From assembly GCA_964481145.1 (NCBI GenBank), contig CAYZTA010000013.1:1-64000 (forward strand): 64,000 bases of DNA, read 5' to 3'. This document shows, in pieces, positions 54,059 through 62,860 of the stretch; within the stretch, counting starts at the first letter, position 1, and each line of letters opens with the position of its first letter. This DNA comes from Sandaracinus sp964481145. Lineage in GTDB: Bacteria; Myxococcota_A; Polyangia; Polyangiales; Sandaracinaceae. Below the pieces are notes generated by a model, which had not been told where the DNA came from, made no database searches, and was given only the letters and a program-made list of their open reading frames with translations. A program made the translations under genes and the position numbers.

Positions 54059-54889
54059 ATGTCGCATTTGCTCCACGATATCACTCCTCAGCGCATCCAC
54101 GCCGCGCTCACGACGCGTGTGTACGGTCGCTCGCTCCAAGTCCTTGGCTCGACGGGGTCGACCAACGACGACGCACGCACCGCCGCGAGCCGGGGCGCCT
54201 CGCGAGGACACGTCATCGTGGCCGACACTCAAACACAAGGGCGTGGCGCCCATGGTCGGATCTGGCTCTCGCCTCCTGGCATCGACCTCTATCTGTCCAT
54301 CGTCGAACGGCTCGAAGTTCCGAAAGAGAAACTTGCGCCGCTCTCTCTCGCGGTGGGTCTCGGCGTCTCCGATGCGATCCATGCCGTCGCAGGCATGCTC
54401 GAGCCTCGAGTCAAATGGCCCAACGACGTCTGGCTTGGACGACGAAAAACGGCGGGGATCTTGGTCGAAGTCACATCGCTTGGCGCGAGCATCGAGACCA
54501 TCACCATCGGCATCGGGCTTTGCGTCAATCGCATCGAGCTCGAACCCGAGATCGCGACCAGCGCCACGTCGCTCCTCAGAGAGACACGCCTGCATCGACA
54601 CGATGCGCCTCCTTTCGATCGCGCCATCGTGCTCGCCGCGCTTCTGCACCATGTGGAAAGGTGGGTCGATACGTTCGCGAAAGAGGGGATCGCCGCGCTC
54701 CTCGACCCACTTCGTCATCGACTCGCTTTGCGCGGCGAAGAAGTTCGATGTGGAGAGGAGCAAGGCGTTCTCGTAGGCATCTCCGACACAGGGGCGCTGC
54801 GCCTCGAAACCAAGACCGGATTGCGCGACATCCTCTCCGGTACATTGCGTCCGATCACGAACGCGGAGCACGCACATCGAATCGAATGA
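54059..54889 (+). CDS. birA: Biotin--[acetyl-CoA-carboxylase] ligase
   Basis: Attaches biotin to the acetyl-CoA carboxylase carrier protein through biotinyl-AMP. The 276-residue product shows STNDDA, the ATP/biotin loop QGRGAHGRIW, and 'KWPNDVWLGRRKTAGILVE', followed by the small C-terminal SH3-like domain. The N-terminal DNA-binding domain of E. coli BirA is missing, so this is the non-regulatory class. It starts six bases after the esterase lipoprotein gene and may be expressed with it. Confidence 0.95.
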   Translation: MSHLLHDITPQRIHAALTTRVYGRSLQVLGSTGSTNDDARTAASRGASRGHVIVADTQTQGRGAHGRIWLSPPGIDLYLSIVERLEVPKEKLAPLSLAVGLGVSDAIHAVAGMLEPRVKWPNDVWLGRRKTAGILVEVTSLGASIETITIGIGLCVNRIELEPEIATSATSLLRETRLHRHDAPPFDRAIVLAALLHHVERWVDTFAKEGIAALLDPLRHRLALRGEEVRCGEEQGVLVGISDTGALRLETKTGLRDILSGTLRPITNAEHAHRIE

Positions 54890-54913
54890 CGACCTCGTCC
54901 GCGTGCAGCATGT

Positions 54914-55504
54914 TCACTTCTCGTGATGCTCACACCCATCGCGCGCCACGAGGTCCAGAGCGGCGCCTGCGATCGTCAGCATCGGGACAAGCGCCGGGGT
55001 CCGAAGCTCGTACACGCCACGCTTGGGCTGTCCAACGACCCCCGTGCGAAGGAGCTCCCCGAGATGATGATAAAGCTGACCCGTCGAGCCTGCATCGGCG
55101 ATCTCGCTGAGCTCGGGACCGCTTCGATTGCCCTTGGCCAACGCGAGCACGATGCGTAGGCGCGCAGGATTGGCGAGCGCGAACAGTGTTTGCGCGAGCG
55201 CATCGGGATCGACGTCTTCGATGAGATTCTGCGCGGCATGTTCGCGATGCCATGCAAAACGGCGAGAGCCCACGTGCACAGCACCTGCATAAAGCACGGC
55301 TCCACCGATTTCTTTTTCAGGGTCACGTGCGGCAAGACGCTCGAGCAGATCGACATCGAGACCTATCGCGCTCCGACGTCGCTCACGCGCTTCAGCCACA
55401 TCGGCCGCCGCTCTCGCTTCGAGTGCATCGAGACGTTGCTCGATCTGCTCGAGTCGCAGGGTGCTGCTCTTCGTGGGACGGGGTTTGGTTCGATTACGGT
55501 TCAT
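54914..55504 (-). CDS. ArsR-family winged-helix regulator with N-terminal coiled coil
   Basis: 196 residues. The C-terminal half is an ArsR-type winged helix: DALAQTLFALANPARLRIVL, then 'GPELSEIADAGSTGQLYHHL' and 'ELLRTGVVGQPKRGVYELR'. No metal-binding CxC pair is present in the recognition helix, so it is unlikely to sense arsenic. The N-terminal 45 residues form a charged coiled coil (RLEQIEQRLDALEARAAADV), probably for oligomerisation. Its start overlaps the end of the serine hydrolase gene by 11 bases, so the two are co-transcribed. Confidence 0.85.
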   Translation of the reverse strand: MNRNRTKPRPTKSSTLRLEQIEQRLDALEARAAADVAEARERRRSAIGLDVDLLERLAARDPEKEIGGAVLYAGAVHVGSRRFAWHREHAAQNLIEDVDPDALAQTLFALANPARLRIVLALAKGNRSGPELSEIADAGSTGQLYHHLGELLRTGVVGQPKRGVYELRTPALVPMLTIAGAALDLVARDGCEHHEK

Positions 55505-56636
55505 CGAATCCGAGCATCACACGCAGGGTGTCGTTGGCCGCTGTCATTGCGTTCGAGGTTCCTGCATTGGTCACGGCAAAGAAAGCGCGCCCTTCTTCCG
55601 GAACCGCCCATACCACGGCGTAGAAGCTGCCGTTCGAACCTGCGTGAGTAAAGAGGGGACCTCTGGCCCATTCACGACTCGTCACGATGAAGCCTGGTGC
55701 ATAGCCGTCGGACGTAGGCCGATGGAGTCGAGCATATGCGGATTCAGAGAGCGGGAGAACATCTCTTGTATTTGTCATCGTCCAATCGACGAAGCGCACC
55801 CAGTCCGAGAGAGAACAATGCACGGTCCCTGCGGGAGCAAGGAAGGCCGGATTGTCGAACTCGGGAACCGGAACGAGCGCGCCTTCCATCTCCAGATGGC
55901 CTGCCGGCGCATCTTCGTGAACGGCAGCTGGCGGACCGAATCCACACGAATCCATTTGGAGAGGCGCGAAGAGCCGTGTGCGCATCAAGTCTTCGAATGT
56001 CCTATTCGTCGCTCGTTCGAGTGCCGCACCGACGATCACATAGCCAAAGTTCGAATAGTGCATTTCGGTATTCGGTGTGACGGTCGGCGGGCGAGATAGA
56101 ACACGGCGCGCGAGCTCGGTCCTCGCATCGCGAGGGGCTCCTGAGATCGAAAGGAGCTCGATGACGTCGGGGGTGGGCGTGCGATCGTCTGGAAGGCCCC
56201 CACGATGCACGAGCAGTTGATAGAGCGTGACGCGCTTCATCGCTTCGTCGAGCTCGAGCTCGGGAAAGGCATCTTCGAGTGTCGTATCGAAACCAATTCC
56301 GTCTTCGCTCGCGAAAAGAGCGAAGAGCGCGGCGGTCATGGCCTTGCCGCACGAGCCGAGGTGCCACCTATCGCTCGTCGTGACGGCGCGAGCATCATCC
56401 AGCCGTCGCAGTCCGACGGCCGAAGTTCGATGGACATGACCCGCGCGGAGCTCGAGTGCAGCCAACGCAGGCACCTCATGGCTCGACCGGATCGATTCGA
56501 GCGCAACCGAGAACGCATCCGGTCCTTCGGTCTCGCTCCCGCTGTCGGGTACTGCAGAGGCATCAGAAGATGTGGGAGGGCTCGCAGACGCGCCACAACC
56601 GAGGACAAACATGAGGACGAACCATGGACGGATCAT
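55494..56636 (-). CDS. Beta-lactamase-family serine hydrolase lipoprotein
   Basis: 380 residues of the serine beta-lactamase/DD-peptidase-like (class C, esterase EstB-type) family. The N-terminus MIRPWFVLMFVLGCGAS is a lipoprotein signal (Cys14). Active-site motifs are in order: SCGK in 'LGSCGKAMTAALFAL' (SxxK), YSN in HYSNFGYVIVG (YxN), and HAG in FTHAGSNGSF (the KTG equivalent). Substrates could be peptidoglycan peptides, esters or peptides. A likely promoter lies directly upstream. Overlaps the downstream ArsR gene by 11 bases, so the regulator may respond to the same conditions. Confidence 0.88.
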   Translation of the reverse strand: MIRPWFVLMFVLGCGASASPPTSSDASAVPDSGSETEGPDAFSVALESIRSSHEVPALAALELRAGHVHRTSAVGLRRLDDARAVTTSDRWHLGSCGKAMTAALFALFASEDGIGFDTTLEDAFPELELDEAMKRVTLYQLLVHRGGLPDDRTPTPDVIELLSISGAPRDARTELARRVLSRPPTVTPNTEMHYSNFGYVIVGAALERATNRTFEDLMRTRLFAPLQMDSCGFGPPAAVHEDAPAGHLEMEGALVPVPEFDNPAFLAPAGTVHCSLSDWVRFVDWTMTNTRDVLPLSESAYARLHRPTSDGYAPGFIVTSREWARGPLFTHAGSNGSFYAVVWAVPEEGRAFFAVTNAGTSNAMTAANDTLRVMLGFDEP

Positions 56637-56642
56637 TTGTCC

Positions 56643-56670
56643 GATATAACAGAAATTACATCGCGAGCAA
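56643..56670 (-). promoter_or_regulatory. Promoter of the serine hydrolase gene
   Basis: On the minus strand TTGCTC and TATATC are 16 bases apart. The expected start point falls at or within a few bases of the ATG, and no SD is visible, so a leaderless mRNA is possible. The surrounding region is unusually A+T-rich for this window. Confidence 0.45.
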
Positions 56671-56822
56671 TTGCCACATATCATCAGAAAAACTCTGACA
56701 CGCGGGCCACATTTTCTATTAAAACAGAATTCTCGCGAATGTGTCGCGATGAGCGCGTTGGTCACCGCCCGCGGTGCCGTTGTGGCATCGGCATCTCCCC
56801 CAAAGCGTGAGCCAACCGACAT

Positions 56823-58757
56823 TCAAATCGGCAGTGCGATCGTAAACGTCGCGCCCTGATCGGAGGTCTTCGTCACCCGTACCGTCCCTCCGTGCGCCTC
56901 GATGATACTTCGTGCAATGAAAAGCCCAAGCCCTGTCCCATGGCGCTTGAAGGCTCGATTTGCTTGCCAATAGCGCTTGAAAATCTCCTCGACCATGTCG
57001 GCGGGCACCCCGGGACCTTGATCAGAAACGGAGATGCATGCGACATGTTCACTTCTCGTGATCCTCACACTCATCCTGCTGGCGACCGGAGAAAACTTGA
57101 TCGCGTTGCCGAGAAGATTGGAGAGCGCTTGCATGAAGCGGTCTCGATCCACGGAGAGCCACAGCGCTTCGGAGTCGTGCTCGAACTCGATGTGTTGACC
57201 CTTTTCGGCGAAGAGCGGTTCGTGCAATTCGATGCACTCTTTGACCAACTGCACCGCGTCCGCGGGTGCCCGGTCCAACACCAGTTGGCCCCCCTCGATG
57301 ATGGCCATGTCCAGCAAATCACGTATCAGTCGATGCATTCGATCGCCCGCGCGCAACATGCCGGACACGAGCTTGCTCGTGACATCGTCAACGTCCGTTT
57401 GTTGACTGAGGCGAAGCTCGAGCAGCTGCGCATTGCCGAGGACCACGGACAGCGGGTTTTTCAGGTCGTGTGAAACCATGGCCACGACCTCCTCTCGAAT
57501 CTGAATTGCTTGCTGCGCATTTCGATAGAGGCGCGCATTGTCGATCGCGAGAGACGCCCTCTGCGCGAGGGCCAACATCCACTGGAGATCCGCGGGACGA
57601 TGGCGCCGGAGCGGCGCCGAGAACACACACGTGAGAGCACCGAGCCTCGTTCCTCGCGCCTCGAGCGGCACAGAGATCAAGGACCGCGGCGCAAGATTGC
57701 GAAGGATCCGAAGTTGCTCCGGATTCCTCGTCATTTGGGAAAGCTCCTCATCGCCAGTCACAGGAGAAAAAAGCGTGTCCCCCGTTCGAACGACGGCATC
57801 CACTCCCAGCAACACTCCGAACTGTTTGTTGCTTTCGGCAAGCTCTGCCACGAGCTCTCGCTTTCGTGGATCACGATGTTCGAAAGCCACTGTTCGTAGC
57901 TCGTGGCCGTCGACGACATCCACCATGCACCAATCGGCCAGGGTCGGAACGAGAGGCTGCACGAGACGTGTCAGCGAGGTCATGGGGTCGAGCGACTCGC
58001 TCAAGCTCGCACTGACATCCGCCACCAAGCGCATGCGCTCTTCATTGCGTTTGCGTTCGAATACACGCCCAAGTTCGGTCCCGACCTGCGCCATCAGATG
58101 AAGCAGAGGCGCGTCGGGAGGTGCAGAGTCAGATGAAAAAAATTCCAACACGCCCAAGACTTCATCTTCGACCAGCACAGGGAATGCGAAGCCAGCGCGC
58201 ACGCCGAGCTCAGTGCCGAGCCTGGTGCGCGGAAAGTTCGCGTCGCGCGTGACGTCAACGATCCAAGCGGGTTTTCCGCTTTCGAGCACACGTCCAGGAA
58301 GCCCGACCCCGGGTCGAAACCTGCACCCTTCGGAGATCCTCTTGAACAGATCGTAATTCCGTTCGAGGGGCAAATGCCACAGCTTCGAAGAGGTGAGGAG
58401 TTCAGGAGCATCCGCGTCTCGAATCCATGCATGTCCGATCGGCCATCCGACCACTTTACAGACCGAGTCGAGGCACTTCTGAATCGGCATCTCGACGCGC
58501 GAGGATGCGTTCGACGCGAAGCTCACCTGTTGCAGAAGCTCCAAAAAGAGCATCTCGCGTTCAAGTTGCTTGAACACCACCGCACTCGGCGGATCGAGCT
58601 CGATCAGTCGTCGCTGCACCTCCGCGAACGCCTCGATTCCATGATGGACCGGCGATTCAGCGACACTCGAAGGTGCCGAACGCATGCCGACGAAACCACC
58701 TATCGGCCTTTTCTCTTCCAAAAAATCGCTCCATTCGCCGCCGAGGCATCGCGACAC
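56823..58757 (-). CDS. Soluble GAF-domain sensor histidine kinase
   Basis: 644 residues without membrane helices. Two GAF-type sensor domains (about 75-235 and 240-410; the first includes 'GVGLPGRVLESGKPAWIVDV') precede the kinase core. The phosphorylated His430 lies in MVSHDLKNPLSVVLGN, and the ATP-binding domain has LLGNAIKFSP, DQGPGVPADM and GTGLGLFIARSIIEAHGG. The cognate regulator is not adjacent. The start is unclear. The GTG used follows the upstream gene by 12 bases without an SD; an ATG 24 codons in (58685) is the alternative. It appears to be co-transcribed with the ScfR regulator gene. Confidence 0.9.
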   Translation of the reverse strand: MSRCLGGEWSDFLEEKRPIGGFVGMRSAPSSVAESPVHHGIEAFAEVQRRLIELDPPSAVVFKQLEREMLFLELLQQVSFASNASSRVEMPIQKCLDSVCKVVGWPIGHAWIRDADAPELLTSSKLWHLPLERNYDLFKRISEGCRFRPGVGLPGRVLESGKPAWIVDVTRDANFPRTRLGTELGVRAGFAFPVLVEDEVLGVLEFFSSDSAPPDAPLLHLMAQVGTELGRVFERKRNEERMRLVADVSASLSESLDPMTSLTRLVQPLVPTLADWCMVDVVDGHELRTVAFEHRDPRKRELVAELAESNKQFGVLLGVDAVVRTGDTLFSPVTGDEELSQMTRNPEQLRILRNLAPRSLISVPLEARGTRLGALTCVFSAPLRRHRPADLQWMLALAQRASLAIDNARLYRNAQQAIQIREEVVAMVSHDLKNPLSVVLGNAQLLELRLSQQTDVDDVTSKLVSGMLRAGDRMHRLIRDLLDMAIIEGGQLVLDRAPADAVQLVKECIELHEPLFAEKGQHIEFEHDSEALWLSVDRDRFMQALSNLLGNAIKFSPVASRMSVRITRSEHVACISVSDQGPGVPADMVEEIFKRYWQANRAFKRHGTGLGLFIARSIIEAHGGTVRVTKTSDQGATFTIALPI

Positions 58758-58769
58758 ATGGCCAGAACG

Positions 58770-60326
58770 TCACTTTCTCGTGCGCTCCTCAGTCCTCGGC
58801 TTTGCAAGATTCGTTACATTCGCCTCGCGTGGAATGGGCTCGTTCGTAGGCACGATCTCGTCGCGCACGACGAGCGGCGAGAAGAAATTATCTTTCTTGA
58901 TGTATTCATCGACACGGAAGGCGAACTTGTAACTCGGAGCCGCGCGTTGATTGCAGTCCGTTCGCTCGCAAAACCGACAAGTGGTTCCCACTGGGACAGC
59001 CATCTTCTGCGGATCGACGAACGGCATGTCATCGGCGTATGCGAGGTGTTTGGCCGCATCGGCATGGGTCCCCAGTCCAATCGCGTAACACGTTCCCTTC
59101 GAGAGCGAGCCCCCGATGGGCTCTGCGATGACACGAGCGAAGCAGAAGTAGATCGAACCGTCCGGGAACTGCGAGTACTGTTTTGCAATCGCGTGCGGCG
59201 TCAAAAAAGCCGTGTGCACGACCCATTTCGGACAGCTCCCAGTGCCATGCGGAAACTTGAGCCCGGTCGCGCTGTACCGCTTCGAAATATTGCCCGCGAC
59301 ATCGACACGCTGAAAATGGAACGGCACGCCTCGTTGCTTTGGATCGCTCAAATTGCAAAGGCGATGCGCGACCGTCTCATACGATGATTCGAAGACGTGC
59401 GCGAGACGTTCGACGTCATAGCGAAGACGCTGCGTCTCTTTGAAAAAGGCGTCGTAAGGCAAAAGCAAAGCGCCCGCGAAATAATTCGCGAGGTGAATCT
59501 TGATGAGACGCGCCGTCTGTGAATGCTCGCGATGGCGCTCCCCAATGATCGCGAGATGCAGCTTCTCTTCATCGAGCAGCCGCAAACCGATGGCGTGGGC
59601 CAACTGAAAAAGACGGCGATGCTCGGGGACATCGCGCGAAATACGAAGAGCCCTACCGTCGCGATCGAAGCGACGGATCACCGAGCCTGGTTCTCCCTGA
59701 ACGAACTGCACCTCGACCCCATGGTCACGAAGTCCGTGGGTGAGCGCGCTCGTGCTCACCCGGTCCATCGATGCAAGGCCATGATCTTTTCGCCATGCAT
59801 CCGCGCGCTCCTCGAGCGCGGGGAACCAATTGCCCGCCTCTTCGAGGAAATCCGTGACCTCGTCGAATGGCGAATAGTCGAAGCCCATCGCATCGTTCGT
59901 GGGAGTTCCAGCATCGCGCTCTTGCCGTGCGAGATCGCGAACGAGATGGTCGAGTTGCGATCTCGTGTTCTTGTAGAGATTGAAAAGCGCAGTGATCGTG
60001 GTCGCGACTTTGGGCTCGGCGCCCATCGACGCCAGGTCATCGCGCGACAGATGAAGCGTGCGAAAGAGAGGTTCGTCCAGAAGTCGAGCGAGTCCATCGT
60101 CGACGCGCGACTCGCCGAGCGATGCCATGTAGTCCTCCATCGTGACGCCATAGAGCTCGAGCGCCTGAAAGAGGAGCGGCAGCGGCACCGTGCGCTTGCC
60201 CTTCTCGATGAGCGAAAGGTATGCGGGGGAGACACCAAGCTGACGCGCCACGTCGGCTTGTTGGAGATCACGCTCCAAACGCAACTCTCGAAGCCGTCGA
60301 CCCATGGACTCGTGCGCTTCGCGCAT
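58770..60326 (-). CDS. XRE-family regulator of the ScfR/RamB type
   Basis: 518 residues. An N-terminal helix-turn-helix ('ADVARQLGVSPAYLSLIEKG', residues 24-43) is followed by a region related to ImmA/IrrE peptidases in which the usual HExxH is degenerate (AHAIGLRLLDE, about 243-253). The C-terminal domain has the ScfR cysteine motif CRFCERTDCNQRAAP (Cys450, 453, 458). Relatives such as RamB control acetate, propionate and glyoxylate metabolism in response to acyl-CoA or carbon source. No such genes are next door. It is divergent from sodB across 227 bases containing several dyads, and upstream of a sensor kinase. Confidence 0.88.
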   Translation of the reverse strand: MREAHESMGRRLRELRLERDLQQADVARQLGVSPAYLSLIEKGKRTVPLPLLFQALELYGVTMEDYMASLGESRVDDGLARLLDEPLFRTLHLSRDDLASMGAEPKVATTITALFNLYKNTRSQLDHLVRDLARQERDAGTPTNDAMGFDYSPFDEVTDFLEEAGNWFPALEERADAWRKDHGLASMDRVSTSALTHGLRDHGVEVQFVQGEPGSVIRRFDRDGRALRISRDVPEHRRLFQLAHAIGLRLLDEEKLHLAIIGERHREHSQTARLIKIHLANYFAGALLLPYDAFFKETQRLRYDVERLAHVFESSYETVAHRLCNLSDPKQRGVPFHFQRVDVAGNISKRYSATGLKFPHGTGSCPKWVVHTAFLTPHAIAKQYSQFPDGSIYFCFARVIAEPIGGSLSKGTCYAIGLGTHADAAKHLAYADDMPFVDPQKMAVPVGTTCRFCERTDCNQRAAPSYKFAFRVDEYIKKDNFFSPLVVRDEIVPTNEPIPREANVTNLAKPRTEERTRK

Positions 60327-60400
60327 GGCTTCGAAATGACACGGTTGTCAATCGCCGGCAATGTCGGAAGTCAATGTGTAAAGAGAGGAGGTCTCGATGC

Positions 60401-60413
60401 ACTTTACTAAAGT
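60401..60413. promoter_or_regulatory. Palindrome between the ScfR-type gene and sodB
   Basis: ACTTTA-C-TAAAGT is a perfect 6-bp inverted repeat. A further GTAAAG half-site lies at 60378-60383. An operator for the divergent ScfR-type regulator is a reasonable guess. Confidence 0.4.
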
Positions 60414-60441
60414 AGGCGATTGCACCTAGGCTGCCTCCAAC

Positions 60442-60457
60442 GACGTTTCGAAACGTC
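60442..60457. promoter_or_regulatory. Perfect 16-bp palindrome upstream of sodB
   Basis: GACGTTTCGAAACGTC is fully self-complementary with no spacer. It lies about 97 bases before the sodB ATG and seven bases before a terminator-like hairpin. This is the strongest operator candidate in the region. Confidence 0.55.
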
Positions 60458-60463
60458 ATGTTC

Positions 60464-60499
60464 GAGGTCCCGTGCACTCTCGATACACGGACCTCTTTT
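60464..60499 (+). terminator. Terminator-like hairpin in the sodB leader
   Basis: GAGGTCCCGTG and CACGGACCTC pair over 10 bp with one bulged C and an 11-base loop, immediately followed by TTTT. It stands 54 bases before the sodB ATG on the sense strand. It could therefore attenuate sodB or end a short upstream RNA. Confidence 0.6.
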
Positions 60500-60500
60500 C

Positions 60501-60532
60501 GCTGGCTGTGCGCGGGTCTAAAGAGCGCCAGC
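60501..60532 (+). promoter_or_regulatory. Hairpin just before the sodB ribosome site
   Basis: GCTGGC and GCCAGC pair around a 20-base loop, ending eight bases before GGAGG. Its bases GGTC could also pair with GACC of the preceding terminator arm, a weak hint of alternative folding. Confidence 0.35.
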
Positions 60533-60553
60533 ACCCAATTGGAGGAAACGACG

Positions 60554-61129
60554 ATGGCCTTTACCTTGCCCGAGCTGCCCTATTCGAAAGACGCGCTCGC
60601 ACCGCACATCTCCGCTGAGACACTGGAGTACCATCATGACAAACACCACGCGGCGTACGTGACGAACCTGAACAAGTTCGTCGAGCAGGATGCGTCGCTC
60701 AGCGGCAAGAGTCTCGAAGACATCATCCGCGCGGCCAAAGGGCCCGTCTTCAACAACGCCGCGCAGGTCTGGAACCACACCTTCTATTGGAACAGCATGC
60801 GTCCAGGTGGCGGCGGAGAGCCGACCGGCAAGGTGAAAGCAGCGATCGACAAGAGCTTCGGCTCGTTCTCGGCCTTCAAAGAGCAGTTCAGCGCAAAGGC
60901 CGCAGGGCACTTCGCGAGTGGCTGGGCATGGCTCGTCAAGGACGGCGATGGCGTCGCTATCATCGACACGCACGACGCTGGCACCCCGCTCACGATGGAC
61001 AAGACGCCGCTCCTCACCTGCGACGTGTGGGAGCACGCGTATTACATCGACTACCGCAACGCACGAGCGAAGTACATCGAGGCATGGTGGAACCTCGTGA
61101 ACTGGGATTTCGCGAACAAGAACCTCTGA
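60554..61129 (+). CDS. sodB: Superoxide dismutase, Fe type
   Basis: Converts superoxide to oxygen and hydrogen peroxide in the cytoplasm. The 191-residue product begins MAFTLPELPYSKDALAPHIS. Metal ligands are the histidine in LEYHHDKHH (residue 27), the one in VWNHTFYW, and the Asp and His in DVWEHAYYIDY. The Gln of NNAAQVWNH is the hallmark of iron rather than manganese enzymes. GGAGG lies eight bases upstream; the frame opening earlier at 60458 is leader. The leader holds a palindrome, a terminator-like hairpin and another stem. Confidence 0.96.
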   Translation: MAFTLPELPYSKDALAPHISAETLEYHHDKHHAAYVTNLNKFVEQDASLSGKSLEDIIRAAKGPVFNNAAQVWNHTFYWNSMRPGGGGEPTGKVKAAIDKSFGSFSAFKEQFSAKAAGHFASGWAWLVKDGDGVAIIDTHDAGTPLTMDKTPLLTCDVWEHAYYIDYRNARAKYIEAWWNLVNWDFANKNL

Positions 61130-61137
61130 GATCGAAG

Positions 61138-61172
61138 CGTGGGTTCGGGGTCGCGCATCCCGGGCCCACGAT
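61138..61172. terminator. Hairpin between convergent sodB and aminotransferase genes
   Basis: CGTGGG and CCCACG enclose an inner CGGG/CCCG pair, with a two-base internal loop (TT/GG). It occupies almost all of the space between the two stop codons and could serve both strands. It lacks a T-run. Confidence 0.4.
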
Positions 61173-61174
61173 GC

Positions 61175-62860
61175 TCAGCTCTGCACCGCAGCGCGCGCAA
61201 TCTCACCCGGCAGCGCGAACCAGCGCAGATGCTCGAAGTCTTCGCTGACGACTGGATCGGCCGAGCGTTCGAGGGCAGCATCTCGCAGCGCTTGATCGAG
61301 AATGCGCCTCGCGTCTTCGAGATAGGTCGTGAGCACCCACTCCGGCTCGGTTGCGTGGCGCGAACGGTAGGAGAGCTTGCCGCCATCGTAGGCGATGTCA
61401 CTGAGCCGCATCACCGGCGCACTCAAGCCGCGTCGATGCGTCCATCGCCCCGATTGAGGATCGAAATCGTATTGGGGAAGGAGCTTCCACCCTTCGCTCG
61501 CGACGAGATCCACGGCATCGAGCAAATATTCGAAGGTCGTTTCGCTGAGGAAATAGTTGAAATTGACGCGTACCCAACCGGGTTTGATGCCTTCGCATCC
61601 ACGCACGATTTCGCGCTCGAACTCTTTGCTGCGCTCGAGGTCGATTCCCAAGAGGCGATGACCATAAGGGCCCGCACATGAGCACCCTGCGCGCGCTTGA
61701 ATCCCGAAGAGGTCATTGAGAACTTGTGCGAGGAAATTGTGGTGAACGTATCGTCCTTCGTGACGCACGACGAAGCTCACGATCGATAAGCGCCATGCCT
61801 CGAGGTTGCCGAGGATGTCGATGTTCGGATTCGCGGACCAACGGGCGATCGCACGGCGAATGAACGACTCCTCACGCTCACGGATCCTATCGCTGCCCAC
61901 CGCCTGCTTGAGCTGAAAAACGAGCCCCGCGCGGATCGATTCGACGATGGCCGGTGTCCCTCCCTCTTCGCGTTGCTCGACGTCTTCGAGGTAACGATGT
62001 TCTTGCGGGTTGACGTCCACGACGGTTCCCCCTCCAGGAACCGAGGGCACGCAGATGTTCAAAAGCGCTCTTTTGACGACGAGCACGCCGGGGGTCCCAG
62101 GGCCGCCAATGAACTTGTGTGGTGAAAGAAAAATCGCGTCTTTGTATGCGTGCGCCCCGACCGCATTCATGTCGCAGTCGATGTAAGGCCCAGCCGCTGC
62201 GAAATCCCAAAACGACAGAGCACCATGACGATGAAGAAGAGTCGATACGGCGACAGTGTCGGTCGCGATCCCGGTCACGTTCGAAGCCGCTGAAAACGAA
62301 CCGATTTTCAGTGGGCGAGACGCAAAACGAATGAGCTCACGCTCGAGATGCTCGAGGCAGACGTGGCCATCGGCATCTTCAGAAATCACCACCACATCCG
62401 CGATCGACTCGCGCCATGGGAGCTCATTCGAATGGTGCTCGAACGGACCGATGAACACGACTGGACGTTGCTCACGGGGAATCTTTTCGGAGAGCCCCCA
62501 GCGTCGATCGAGATCGCGTGGGATACGTAGGTTCATGCATTCGATGAGCTTGTGAATCGCGGCCGTCGCCCCCGAACCGGTGAAGATCACGGCGTCGCGT
62601 TCGTCGCCGCCGACGGCTTTTTTGATGATGGCGCGCGCGTCTTCACGAAAACGGCCCGTCTGCAACCCCGTGCCCGAAGACTCCGTATGGGTGTTCGCAT
62701 ACTGCGGAAGCACCTCGTGCCGAACGAAATCCTCGATAAACGTTAGGGAACGACCCGAGGCCGTATAGTCGGCATACGTAATTCGCCGTGGCCCAAAGGG
62801 CCCCACCAAGACTTCGTCATCACCGATGATCGACGCTCGAATGGTCTCGATCAGATTCAT
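61175..62860 (-). CDS. Class V aminotransferase-fold PLP enzyme (cysteine-desulfurase-like)
   Basis: 561 residues. The PLP-binding pattern of class V enzymes is present: 'TGSGATAAIHKLIE', EHHSNELPWRE, the cofactor Asp219 in SFWDFAAAGPY, and the Schiff-base Lys249 in SPHKFIGGPGTPG. A cysteine-containing loop RAGCSCAGPYGH occurs near residue 400, where cysteine desulfurases have their sulfur-carrying cysteine. At 561 residues it is much longer than IscS or SufS (about 400). The extra 110 C-terminal residues, after the DAVDLVASEGWKLLPQYDF region, look like a separate module. True substrate unknown. Divergent from cysS by 95 bases, which hints at cysteine or sulfur metabolism. Confidence 0.85.
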   Translation of the reverse strand: MNLIETIRASIIGDDEVLVGPFGPRRITYADYTASGRSLTFIEDFVRHEVLPQYANTHTESSGTGLQTGRFREDARAIIKKAVGGDERDAVIFTGSGATAAIHKLIECMNLRIPRDLDRRWGLSEKIPREQRPVVFIGPFEHHSNELPWRESIADVVVISEDADGHVCLEHLERELIRFASRPLKIGSFSAASNVTGIATDTVAVSTLLHRHGALSFWDFAAAGPYIDCDMNAVGAHAYKDAIFLSPHKFIGGPGTPGVLVVKRALLNICVPSVPGGGTVVDVNPQEHRYLEDVEQREEGGTPAIVESIRAGLVFQLKQAVGSDRIREREESFIRRAIARWSANPNIDILGNLEAWRLSIVSFVVRHEGRYVHHNFLAQVLNDLFGIQARAGCSCAGPYGHRLLGIDLERSKEFEREIVRGCEGIKPGWVRVNFNYFLSETTFEYLLDAVDLVASEGWKLLPQYDFDPQSGRWTHRRGLSAPVMRLSDIAYDGGKLSYRSRHATEPEWVLTTYLEDARRILDQALRDAALERSADPVVSEDFEHLRWFALPGEIARAAVQS

